NCBI GenBank assembly: GCA_017547165.1
Contig: JAFYQK010000001.1
Span: 315,569 to 379,568, forward strand
DNA: 64,000 nt
Reading direction: 5' to 3'
From: Bacteroidaceae bacterium
GTDB lineage: Bacteria > Bacteroidota > Bacteroidia > Bacteroidales > Bacteroidaceae
The notes beneath the pieces were generated by a model. It was not told where the DNA came from. It saw nothing but the letters and a program-made list of their open reading frames with translations, and searched no databases. The first letter of the stretch is position 1, and each line of letters opens with the position of its first letter. This document shows, piece by piece, positions 35,190-42,896 of this stretch. Both the position numbers and the translations under genes were made by a program.

Positions 35190-35335
35190 TTAACCCAAAT
35201 CGATCATTAGCGTTATGATGATATTAGTCTTTATTTTTGAACAGATGTTTTGCCGCTTGAGACGAGAAGCGACGAAACAGATGCCCAAAGAAGGTTTTAT
35301 TAGCGCATAACAGTCTTATGACCGATTTGGGTTAA
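35190..35335. mobile_element. MITE-like element, copy B (146 bp)
   Basis: Terminal inverted repeats TTAACCCAAATCG / CGATTTGGGTTAA. The interior aligns with copy A (24298-24470) on the opposite strand over nearly the full length. No gene inside. It lies between the tRNA-Glu terminator and the promoter of the redox/Tat operon. The sequence 34857-35451 otherwise holds only the tRNA and its signals. Confidence 0.7.
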
Positions 35336-35385
35336 ACCGGTAAGTTGGCATTTTCATTCTTGTTGCTTGAAAAACTGTATTTTGT

Positions 35386-35417
35386 CTTGTGTGGTATTGA
35401 AAATACGATTATCTTTG
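35386..35417 (+). promoter_or_regulatory. Promoter of the ferredoxin/Tat operon
   Basis: CTTG, 20 bases, TATCTTTG (35410-35417), 34 bases before the ATG of the next gene. Confidence 0.72.
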
Positions 35418-35451
35418 TCATTGCGAAATAATACGAAATAAAGATAAATTT

Positions 35452-36978
35452 ATGTTAAGAAAAGCAAGAATCACGTTGGCCGTTTTTTTCTTTGTGGCCA
35501 TAACACTGTTGTTTCTGGACTTTACCGGAACCATACATGCCTGGTTAGGGTGGATGGCAAAGGTACAGTTTCTCCCTGCCGTATTGGCGCTGAATTTCGG
35601 TGTTGTCATTGCTCTGGTGTTACTTACCTTGATTTTCGGCCGCATTTATTGTTCGGTGCTATGTCCCCTTGGCGTCATGCAGGACATTTTTGCCTGGATA
35701 GGCAAGAAGGCAAGGAAGAACCGCTACACGTTCTCTGCGGAGAAAAAATGGCTTAGATATCCTGTGCTGGTTCTGTTTGTTGTTGCCATGGTGGCAGGGT
35801 TTGGTGCCATAGCCAACATTATAGCTCCATATAGTGCCTATGGCCGCATTGCAACCAATCTACTTGCTCCCGTGTGGAAGTATGCCAACAATGGTCTTGC
35901 TCTGCTGGCAGAGAGAATGGACAGTTATGCCTTCTACGAGACGGATGTGTGGATGAAGAGCAGCATGGTGCTGGGTGTCTCGGTTGCTACTCTGCTTGTC
36001 CTGGCCGTTTTAGCATGGCGTGGCGGGCGCACGTACTGCAACACCATCTGTCCTTTAGGCACTGTGCTGGGTTTCCTGTCGCGCTTTTCCTGGCTAAAGC
36101 CTGTTATCAACGCTGACAAGTGTGTGAATTGTGGACTTTGCGTGAAGAACTGCAAATCCTCGTGCATCAACATGAAGGAACACTCTATTGACTATAGCCG
36201 ATGTGTTGCATGCATGGATTGCATAGGCAAGTGCAAGAAGGGAGCCATAAGTTATGCGCATTGTTCAAAGAAGAAGGTTGAGGACCAGCAGAAGAGTGGG
36301 GCAGAGAGTAGCTGCAGTGTTTCCACAGACGCCAATGTGTCCACCTCCCGTCGTGCCTTCCTTGCTGGAAGTGCAGCATTTGTTACAACAACAGCTCTGA
36401 AGGCCCAGAAGATGAAGGTTGACGGAGGTTTGGCCAAGATAGAGGATAAGGTCGCCCCAGAGCGTCAGCAATATATCGTCCCTTCTGGTGCACTCAGCAT
36501 CCGCCATTTTGCACAGCACTGTACAGCATGCCAGTTGTGCGTGTCAGTTTGCCCCAATGATGTGTTGCGCCCCTCTTCGGACCTTTCCCGACTGATGCAA
36601 CCAGAGATGTCCTACGAGCGTGGGTATTGCCGCCCCGAGTGTACAAAATGCTCGGATGTGTGCCCCACAGGAGCCATACGCCCCATAACACGTGAGGAGA
36701 AGTCGTCTGTGCAAATAGGTCATGCCGTCTGGATCAAGGAGAACTGTCTGCCTGCAACAGGCGGCGGCAGGTGCGGCAATTGCGAACGCCATTGTCCTAC
36801 GGGTGCTATACAGATGGTTCCCATGCAGAAAGATGAAGGCAAAGGACGCCACCAGCGCATGATTCCTGTTATCAACACAGAGCGATGCATAGGTTGTGGC
36901 GCTTGCGAAAATCTTTGTCCAGCACGTCCCTTCAGTGCCATATATGTGGAAGGACACGAAAGGCATAAGGAAATCTAA
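35452..36978 (+). CDS. NapH-like membrane ferredoxin with internal Tat-like signal and second polyferredoxin domain
   Basis: 508 residues. Four membrane segments (about 6-25, 40-62, 103-124, 170-190) with two CxxxCP motifs (67-71, 196-200), as in NapH/NosR/RdxA-type quinol-linked proteins. Next come two [4Fe-4S] motifs (CVNCGLCVKNC 224-234; CVACMDCIGKC 251-261), expected on the cytoplasmic side. Then a twin-arginine motif SRRAFLAG (299-306) with a hydrophobic stretch and ALKA, followed by a domain with at least four more Cys clusters (357-367, 393-404, 432-448, 479-489). The design suggests a ferredoxin domain moved to the periplasm by Tat while the first half is inserted by Sec. tatA and tatC lie two genes downstream. 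Confidence 0.9.
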   Translation: MLRKARITLAVFFFVAITLLFLDFTGTIHAWLGWMAKVQFLPAVLALNFGVVIALVLLTLIFGRIYCSVLCPLGVMQDIFAWIGKKARKNRYTFSAEKKWLRYPVLVLFVVAMVAGFGAIANIIAPYSAYGRIATNLLAPVWKYANNGLALLAERMDSYAFYETDVWMKSSMVLGVSVATLLVLAVLAWRGGRTYCNTICPLGTVLGFLSRFSWLKPVINADKCVNCGLCVKNCKSSCINMKEHSIDYSRCVACMDCIGKCKKGAISYAHCSKKKVEDQQKSGAESSCSVSTDANVSTSRRAFLAGSAAFVTTTALKAQKMKVDGGLAKIEDKVAPERQQYIVPSGALSIRHFAQHCTACQLCVSVCPNDVLRPSSDLSRLMQPEMSYERGYCRPECTKCSDVCPTGAIRPITREEKSSVQIGHAVWIKENCLPATGGGRCGNCERHCPTGAIQMVPMQKDEGKGRHQRMIPVINTERCIGCGACENLCPARPFSAIYVEGHERHKEI

Positions 36979-37013
36979 GAGTGGTTCTATAAAATATAAC
37001 AGACATCAAAATT

Positions 37014-38372
37014 ATGGATAGACGAGAATTTCTCAAGATATTAGGTGCAACATCTGCTTCTGCTGCATTGGCAGGATGCAATATAAAGGAGAGAACCAAT
37101 AGTACTTCTGGTGAACTGGGTCCAGTGCCTACCGACAAGATGACTTATCGCAACTTTCCCTCCGTGGGCAATGACCAGGTGTCGTTGTTGGGTTATGGCT
37201 GTATGCGCTGGCCAACAATACCCAATCCTGACGGTCAGGGCGACATCATAGATCAGGACGAGGTGAACCGTCTTGTAGACTATGCCCTGGAACATGGCGT
37301 GAACTTCTTTGATACATCGCCAGTGTATGTGCAAGGAAAGTCCGAACGTGCTACAGGCAATGCTTTGAAGCGCCATCCCAGAGAGTCATACTATATTTCA
37401 ACGAAACTGTCGAACTTCTCCGACTCTTCGCGCGAGAACTCCATGGCTATGTACGAGCGCTCTTTCCGCGAGTTGCAGGTAGACTATATCGACTACTATC
37501 TGCTTCACAGCTTGGGCGGAGGTGGTATGGACAACTTCCGCAAGCGTTATGTGGACAACGGCATGCTGGATTTCCTTATGGAAGAGCGCAAGGCAGGCCG
37601 CATTCGCCATCTGGGTTGGTCGTTCCACGGGTCCAAGGAGGTGTTCGACGAACTCCTTGCTCTGCACGATACGTACCAGTGGGATTTTGTCCTCATTCAG
37701 ATGAACTACGTTGACTGGCATATAGCCAAGGGCAGTGGCATAGGAGCCGAATATCTCTACAACGAACTTGCCAAGCGCAACATTCCCGTTCTCATCATGG
37801 AGCCTCTGTTGGGTGGCCGACTGACCAAATTGCCCGACCATATTGTTGCCCGACTAAAGCAGAAGGCACCAGAGAGCAGCGTGGCATCGTGGGCATTCCG
37901 TTTCAATGGTTCTTGGCCAAACGTGCTCAGTGTGCTCAGCGGCATGCGTCAGATGGAGCATCTGCAGGATAACATACGTACCTTTTCGCCACTCCAACCT
38001 CTTGATGAGGCAGAAATGGAGTATCTCTTTGAAACAGCCAAACTCATTGAGAAATTTCCTACTATTCCATGTAACGATTGTCAATACTGTATGCCATGTC
38101 CCTATGGTATAGATATCCCATCAATACTCCTTCACTACAACAAATGTGTAAACGAGGGTAATGTACCCGAGAGTCGTCAGGACAAGAATTATCGTAAGGC
38201 ACGACGAGCATTTCTCGTTGGTTATGACCGGAGCGTGGAGAAACTTCGTCAGGCCAACCATTGTATAGGGTGTGGCAAGTGTAAACACCATTGTCCTCAA
38301 AAGATTGATATCCCTCAGGCCTTGTTCAAGATAGATGGATATGTAGAGAAACTCAAGCAAGATACATTGTAG
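37014..38372 (+). CDS. Tat-type lipoprotein aldo/keto reductase with two [4Fe-4S] motifs
   Basis: 452 residues. The start MDRREFLKILGATSASAALAGC has both a Tat motif (DRREFLK) and a lipobox (LAGC, Cys22), so the protein is probably exported folded and lipid-anchored. An aldo/keto reductase barrel fills about 50-340 (LGYGCMRWP, FFDTSPVYVQGKSE, STKLSNFS, DYIDYYLLHSLG, RIRHLGWSFHG). The C-terminal part has two clusters: CNDCQYCMPCPYG (about 352-364) and CIGCGKCKHHCPQ (about 418-430). Fe-S aldo/keto reductases of this type are known in anaerobes; substrate unknown. The upstream gene is an electron carrier that could feed it. Confidence 0.9.
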   Translation: MDRREFLKILGATSASAALAGCNIKERTNSTSGELGPVPTDKMTYRNFPSVGNDQVSLLGYGCMRWPTIPNPDGQGDIIDQDEVNRLVDYALEHGVNFFDTSPVYVQGKSERATGNALKRHPRESYYISTKLSNFSDSSRENSMAMYERSFRELQVDYIDYYLLHSLGGGGMDNFRKRYVDNGMLDFLMEERKAGRIRHLGWSFHGSKEVFDELLALHDTYQWDFVLIQMNYVDWHIAKGSGIGAEYLYNELAKRNIPVLIMEPLLGGRLTKLPDHIVARLKQKAPESSVASWAFRFNGSWPNVLSVLSGMRQMEHLQDNIRTFSPLQPLDEAEMEYLFETAKLIEKFPTIPCNDCQYCMPCPYGIDIPSILLHYNKCVNEGNVPESRQDKNYRKARRAFLVGYDRSVEKLRQANHCIGCGKCKHHCPQKIDIPQALFKIDGYVEKLKQDTL

Positions 38373-38429
38373 ACAGGGAACATATAGTGTTAGTATAAAA
38401 AGAATATTAAATAAATATCAACTTTAATT

Positions 38430-38603
38430 ATGTTTGGAATAGGTTTTCAGGAGATATTGGTCATTGCCCTTATAGTATTGCTCCTCTTTGGGGGCAAGAA
38501 GATTCCCGAACTGATGAAGGGCTTGGGAAAGGGTGTTCGTAGTTTTAAGGATGGCATGAATGGTAAGGAAGATACCACTCAAGCAGAGGAAGATAAAAAG
38601 TGA
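38430..38603 (+). CDS. tatA: Sec-independent translocase protein TatA
   Basis: 57 residues. Short periplasmic start, one membrane helix ([12 protein letters not shown]), the FGGKKIPEL hinge and an amphipathic helix ([15 protein letters not shown]) followed by an acidic tail, the complete TatA plan. TatA oligomers form the passage for folded proteins. It overlaps tatC by four bases (GTGA), so the two are translated together. The F-G-x-K/P-E-L pattern separates it from TatB; Bacteroidetes usually use TatA and TatC only. Confidence 0.95.
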   Translation: MFGIGFQEILVIALIVLLLFGGKKIPELMKGLGKGVRSFKDGMNGKEDTTQAEEDKK

Positions 38604-39385
38604 GCGAAACGCAGACTTTCTGGGATCATCTCGATGAACTTCGTGGCACTCTGATACGCATCATTATTGTTGTGGCGATGTGTGGCATAGTTGCCTTTTG
38701 TTGCAAGGATATGGTGTTTGATATTATTCTTGCACCACATGCTAACGATTTTGTGACCTATCGTATGTTGGATGAGATTACAAAATTATTCTCACCAACA
38801 TCTGCCGATATGCTCGAGAGTATGTCGGTAAGACTAATAAACACGGGATTGGCTCAGCAATTTTTTCTTCATGTCAAGATCTCCCTCGCTCTTGGCTTTA
38901 TGCTTTCCTTACCTTATATTATTTACCTTCTGTTTCGTTTTGTGTCGCCGGCATTGTATTCCAACGAAAGGCAGCATGCTATGCAACTCGTTTTATGGGG
39001 ATACATAATGTTTGTTTTGGGTATTTTACTCAGTTATTTCCTTGTCTTTCCTCTCACATATAGGTTTTTGGGAATGTATCAGGTTAGTGATGTGGTAGAA
39101 AATACCGTAACGATAGATTCCTATATTGACACCCTGATGACAATGAGTCTTAGCATGGGTATAGTATTTGAGATACCTGTGCTATGTTGGATTTTAGGTC
39201 GTTTGGGCGTTATCAGTGCTGCTATGATGAAGCAATTTCGCCGTCATGTAGTTGTAGCTTTACTCATCTTAGCTGCCATAATCACCCCCACCACTGATGT
39301 TTTCACTCTTGCTCTTGTTGCTCTGCCTATGTGGGTGCTCTATGAGTTAAGCATATACATCGTCAAATTAAGTTCATCAAAATGA
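38600..39385 (+). CDS. tatC: Sec-independent translocase protein TatC
   Basis: 261 residues with six membrane segments. The start GTG is fixed by the overlap with tatA and by the family N-terminus [19 protein letters not shown], the site that reads the twin-arginine signal. Other family features: [52 protein letters not shown] and the conserved final segments with [22 protein letters not shown]. Receptor of the Tat pathway in the inner membrane. Placed directly after two genes whose products carry Tat motifs, so the cassette probably encodes carrier and cargo together. Confidence 0.97.
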   Translation: MSETQTFWDHLDELRGTLIRIIIVVAMCGIVAFCCKDMVFDIILAPHANDFVTYRMLDEITKLFSPTSADMLESMSVRLINTGLAQQFFLHVKISLALGFMLSLPYIIYLLFRFVSPALYSNERQHAMQLVLWGYIMFVLGILLSYFLVFPLTYRFLGMYQVSDVVENTVTIDSYIDTLMTMSLSMGIVFEIPVLCWILGRLGVISAAMMKQFRRHVVVALLILAAIITPTTDVFTLALVALPMWVLYELSIYIVKLSSSK

Positions 39386-39496
39386 ATGAATACGGTTTTG
39401 TGCGGTCTAAAAAATGTCATCAGTTTGATATTAGCGGAAATTTCATTATATTTGTGTAGGATTTATTACTAATTGTTTTAATCTTAGGCCTGATAG

Positions 39497-40309
39497 ATGA
39501 AGGAATACGTCCGTTTGATAACTATTTTGCTGATACCCTTGCTATTGGTATTGGCATACTCTTCAAGTGGTTTTCGTTTTTCTTTCAACGGTCTTAGCAT
39601 TAGTAAACTAAATCTCTCTTGCCTCTCTCCCAATCCTATTGAAACTCCTGTAGTTGGGGATAGTCTTTCGGGTACTTTTGTCGATACTCTCGCTCTGGAT
39701 ACCATCATTTCAAATACAGAGAGCAATATCACTATGATTGACACCACTGGCAAGCGTATACTCTTCTTTGGAGACTCCATGATAGAGGGTTTGTCCATGC
39801 GTTTTGCTGACTATGCCAGGGAGAATGGTCACGAACTTTACACCGTCTGTTGGTATGGCTCCACCACCACAGGGTGGGCCAACAATCTTGACACCTTACA
39901 TAGTTTCCTCCGTTGGTCAGAGGCCGACTATGTTGTCGTTTCGCTTGGTGGTAATGAGTTGAAAGTAAAAGATTTGGAGAATCGTGCCGAGAATATCCGC
40001 ATTATACAACGTGCCCTTGGTTCGCGTCCCACTATCTGGGTGGCACCGCCCAGTTGGGTGAAGAATCCCACCATTACAGGGGTGATTCGTGGTACGGTAG
40101 GAGAGAAGCGCTATTTCGATAGTACCAAACTAACCTACACCCGTGGTTCGGACAAGATGCATCCTACCTTCGGCTCGGCTTCCAGATGGATGGACAGCAT
40201 AGCCGTGTGGATGTCATCCCCACAGACGGCACACCCCATAAAGATGGACTTCCCCAAGGCAACCCAACCCCGCAAGTGGAAGAAGAAATTCATGTTCCCG
40301 AAAAAGTGA
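39497..40309 (+). CDS. SGNH/GDSL-type hydrolase, membrane-anchored
   Basis: 270 residues. One N-terminal membrane segment (about 6-22), then a variable linker and an SGNH domain from about 86: block I FFGDSMIEG with Ser94, block III GGNE (151-154) and block V DKMHP with Asp219 and His222. These give the catalytic Ser-Asp-His set. A basic C-terminal tail (RKWKKKFMFPKK). The next gene is an MBOAT acyltransferase, an arrangement known from alginate and peptidoglycan O-acetylation (AlgI with AlgJ/AlgX-like partners), where the MBOAT passes acetyl across the membrane and the SGNH partner moves it to the polymer. The polymer here is unknown. Confidence 0.85.
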   Translation: MKEYVRLITILLIPLLLVLAYSSSGFRFSFNGLSISKLNLSCLSPNPIETPVVGDSLSGTFVDTLALDTIISNTESNITMIDTTGKRILFFGDSMIEGLSMRFADYARENGHELYTVCWYGSTTTGWANNLDTLHSFLRWSEADYVVVSLGGNELKVKDLENRAENIRIIQRALGSRPTIWVAPPSWVKNPTITGVIRGTVGEKRYFDSTKLTYTRGSDKMHPTFGSASRWMDSIAVWMSSPQTAHPIKMDFPKATQPRKWKKKFMFPKK

Positions 40310-40329
40310 ACGAAGACGAAAACGAACTG

Positions 40330-40545
40330 AAAACGGAAAACTAAGTCGCTCACCCGCTCAAACTGTCCCTTGAGACAGGGGGACGAGCGAAGCGGAGGGG
40401 GTGGATAAAATGAAGACGAAAACGAAGACGAAAACAAAAAAAAAGAACGGAAAACGGAAAAACTAATACTCACCCTTTATCCGCTCAAACTGTCCCTTGA
40501 GACAGGGCGAATGAGGTGGAAAACTAAGTCGCTCACCGCTCACCG
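40330..40545. repeat. Duplicated repeat block between SGNH and MBOAT genes
   Basis: AAAACTAAGTCGCTCACC occurs at 40337-40354 and 40520-40537, and CCGCTCAAACTGTCCCTTGA plus ACAGGG at 40354-40380 and 40481-40507. AACGGAAAACGGAAAA phrases lie between. These are the same families as in the efflux locus 20 kb away. Confidence 0.85.
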
Positions 40546-40559
40546 TTTAAAAAAGAACT

Positions 40560-41975
40560 ATGCTATTCAACACCATATCATTTTATGCCGTATTTATCGT
40601 ATTCCTTGCGATATACGCAATACTTCAGCGCACCAGTCGTACGTTGATGAAACTCTATGTGGTGCTCTTCTCCCTCTATTTCTTCTCCAGGATGAATCCC
40701 GAGGTGAGTATGCTCCTTCCGCTTACGGCTCTGCTCAGTTGGGCCATGACGCGGCGCATGAACGAGTGCAAGGGCAATCTGCGCAAGCGCTGGCTATGGT
40801 TCATCGTGGTGGTGGAACTCCTGCCGTTGCTCTATTTCAAGTACACCAACTTCGGCATAGACCTGTTCAACACCCTGCTTCGCGAGAACTTCCCCCTTCA
40901 GGACCTCATTCTGCCAGTGGGCATATCGTTCTACACCTTCCAGGCCATCAGTCACACGGTGGAGGTCTACCACCGTCGCCTGCGCTTGAAGATGGATTTC
41001 CTTGAATATCTCTTCTACATCAGCTTCTTCCCCTTGCTGCTCTCGGGACCTATTACCCGACCAGCCACTATGCTCCAGCAGATGCGCGAGGATGAGGAGG
41101 TTAACCCTCGATTACTTTATACAGGCTTGTGGCTCGTGATGATGGGAGTGCTCAAAAAGTGTGTTGTTGCCGACTATTTGGCGCAGTTCAACAACTGGGC
41201 TTTTGATTCGCCAGAACTCTATGGAGGCTTTGAACTGATGATGGCCGTGGTAGGCTTCGGCATGCAGATATATTGCGACTTCTCTGGATATAGCGACATG
41301 AGCATAGGCATAGCAGCCATGATGGGATTCCGATTGAGGGAAAACTTCAACTTCCCTTATCAGTCCTTGAACCCAACCGAGTTTTGGCGCCGTTGGCACA
41401 TTTCGCTTTCTACCTGGTTCCGCGACTATCTCTACATCCCTCTGGGAGGCAATAAGATGGGACAGGTGCGCACCTATCTCAACAACTTCATCACCATGGT
41501 GGTGGCAGGTTTGTGGCACGGAAGCACCCTCATGTTCGTCCTCTGGGGAGCCATGCACGGCCTCGGTCTTGTGGTTCATAAGTGGTGCCACAGACTTTTC
41601 CTCCATCGTCTGCCCTCGCACCGTTTGTGGGTGAAGGTTCCCAGTTGGCTCTTGTGCCAGGTGTTTATCATGTTCACGTGGGTCTTCTTCCGTTGCGCCG
41701 ACTTCAGCTCTGCCAGAGACTATCTGCACAGGATGTTCACCCAGTTCGACACCGAGTGCATCCTTGCCTTCATAGCCCAGCGCCCTCTGTGGATAGCCAT
41801 CCTCGTGCTCTCCATGCTGGTGCATTGTCTCCGCGAACGATGGTTCTATCGCCTTCAGGAGCGCTTCATCACCCTCCACTGGACGCTGAAGTCCATTCTC
41901 TTTCTCCTCGTCCTCCAACTCGCAATAGAGTTCAGCACCAACGAGGTCCAACCCTTCCTGTACTATAAGTTCTAA
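40560..41975 (+). CDS. MBOAT-family O-acyltransferase (AlgI-like)
   Basis: 471 residues, about 11 membrane segments. Family landmarks: LPVGISFYTFQAISHTVEVY, FFPLLLSGPITRP, the region FCDFSGYSDMSIGIAAMMGF in its local form YCDFSGYSDM, NFNFPYQSLNPTEFWRRWHISLSTWFRDYLYIPLGG, and the two active-site His in LWHGSTLMFVLWGAMHG. This is the DltB/AlgI branch that moves acetyl groups from a cytoplasmic donor to extracellular polymers. The SGNH protein upstream is its likely partner, though a 250-base repeat spacer separates them. Strong assignment of family; polymer not known. Confidence 0.95.
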   Translation: MLFNTISFYAVFIVFLAIYAILQRTSRTLMKLYVVLFSLYFFSRMNPEVSMLLPLTALLSWAMTRRMNECKGNLRKRWLWFIVVVELLPLLYFKYTNFGIDLFNTLLRENFPLQDLILPVGISFYTFQAISHTVEVYHRRLRLKMDFLEYLFYISFFPLLLSGPITRPATMLQQMREDEEVNPRLLYTGLWLVMMGVLKKCVVADYLAQFNNWAFDSPELYGGFELMMAVVGFGMQIYCDFSGYSDMSIGIAAMMGFRLRENFNFPYQSLNPTEFWRRWHISLSTWFRDYLYIPLGGNKMGQVRTYLNNFITMVVAGLWHGSTLMFVLWGAMHGLGLVVHKWCHRLFLHRLPSHRLWVKVPSWLLCQVFIMFTWVFFRCADFSSARDYLHRMFTQFDTECILAFIAQRPLWIAILVLSMLVHCLRERWFYRLQERFITLHWTLKSILFLLVLQLAIEFSTNEVQPFLYYKF

Positions 41976-42026
41976 AAAGAAAACTGAAAATGAAATATCT
42001 AAGATTATCTTTGTATTGTGCATTAT

Positions 42027-42278
42027 TCACCTTGTTCTGTTCTTGTAATCACCCTCGGTGTGCCTAAGCATTAGCTGGTAAAAATTGTTTCGTTCTTCGA
42101 GCAGTTGGGAGTCAACATTCTGGTAAAGTCGCATGACGGCGATGCACTGTTCTACTTCTTCTTGACTGAGGGTCATAAACTTGTCTGTGCCTGGGGCGCT
42201 TGTGTTTTGTTCATTTGTGCCTTGCTTGCAAGAGAGTAAGATGGTAAGGGCGAGAAGTAGCAATGGTAGTTTGTTCAT
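42027..42278 (-). CDS. Small lipoprotein, unknown function
   Basis: 83 residues. Lipoprotein signal MNKLPLLLLALTILLSC (Cys17), a short Thr/Asn-rich linker, and one helical stretch (LSQEEVEQCIAVMRLYQNVDSQLLEERNNFYQLML). Likely anchored in a membrane of the envelope. Independent transcription unit on the minus strand after the MBOAT gene. No family recognised. Confidence 0.65.
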   Translation of the reverse strand: MNKLPLLLLALTILLSCKQGTNEQNTSAPGTDKFMTLSQEEVEQCIAVMRLYQNVDSQLLEERNNFYQLMLRHTEGDYKNRTR

Positions 42279-42439
42279 AGTATAGTTGTGTTTGTGTTAA
42301 TACAAGTATAGTAATTAAATGAGATTTTGTAAGCTAAAGGGTTGCTATTTATTTTGTTAAATAACCATTAACATCTGTTTGTCCTTTCTGTTGTTTTAGT
42401 TAAAGATTGTAATGATTATAAAATTATTAATTTGTAATG

Positions 42440-42470
42440 ATTGCATTTTAATAAATTCACCGTATCTTTG
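42440..42470 (+). promoter_or_regulatory. Promoter of the small winged-helix gene
   Basis: TTG (42441-42443), 19 bases, TATCTTTG (42463-42470), fitting the Bacteroidetes consensus; leader about 55 bases. Confidence 0.75.
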
Positions 42471-42532
42471 CACCATAAAACAAAAACAACACGAATTGAT
42501 TAACAAAATAAATATAGAAAGGATTTATGATT

Positions 42533-42712
42533 ATGGAAACAAAAGACAAGGTTTTACAGGTGATGAAAGAGGCTGGCGAGCCATTGAATGCAGGTAAGAT
42601 TGCCGAGTTGGGTGGTTTGGACCGCAAGGAGGTGGATAAGGCTATGAAGGCGCTGAAGGAAGAAGGTGCCATCGTTTCACCTGTACGTTGCAAGTGGGCT
42701 CCAGCAAACTGA
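42533..42712 (+). CDS. Small winged-helix DNA-binding protein
   Basis: 59 residues: [20 protein letters not shown], then [29 protein letters not shown] and a short beta end. This is a minimal winged helix: recognition helix [17 protein letters not shown] and the wing strands after it, as in MarR/ArsR-like regulators or the DNA-binding part of larger proteins. A GAAAGGA site ends 9 bases before this ATG; an ATG six bases earlier (42527) is too close to it. Own promoter and terminator, so it is a separate unit. The short, Lys/Glu-rich and G+C-normal sequence suggests a conserved native gene. Targets unknown. Confidence 0.82.
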   Translation: METKDKVLQVMKEAGEPLNAGKIAELGGLDRKEVDKAMKALKEEGAIVSPVRCKWAPAN

Positions 42713-42773
42713 TAAAGTTTTTGAGACTTGTGAGTTATTAAATAGAGATTAATAGGATTTTGTTGGCAGATTA

Positions 42774-42800
42774 TCCAGTGTGGTGGTCTGCCATTTTTTA
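42774..42800 (+). terminator. Intrinsic terminator after the winged-helix gene
   Basis: TGGCAGA / TCTGCCA stem with an inner CCA/TGG pair, followed by TTTTTT. Confidence 0.85.
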
Positions 42801-42823
42801 TGTTTTAATATAAAGTAAGGACA

Positions 42824-42858
42824 AACGCACCCACAAGGTCTGAACTTGAGAGTGCGTT
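42824..42858 (-). terminator. Hairpin downstream of mutS2, possible terminator
   Basis: AACGCAC / GTGCGTT arms with a 21-base loop, beyond the mutS2 stop on the minus strand. The T-run is weak. Confidence 0.35.
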
Positions 42859-42896
42859 GGATTATATTATTTTGCTTGAGAGTTGTAAGAAACGTC

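Noticed and set aside
41112-42023. Minus-strand frame of 303 codons
   Set aside because: Opposite the MBOAT gene; His/Glu-rich text typical of antisense reading of a membrane protein.
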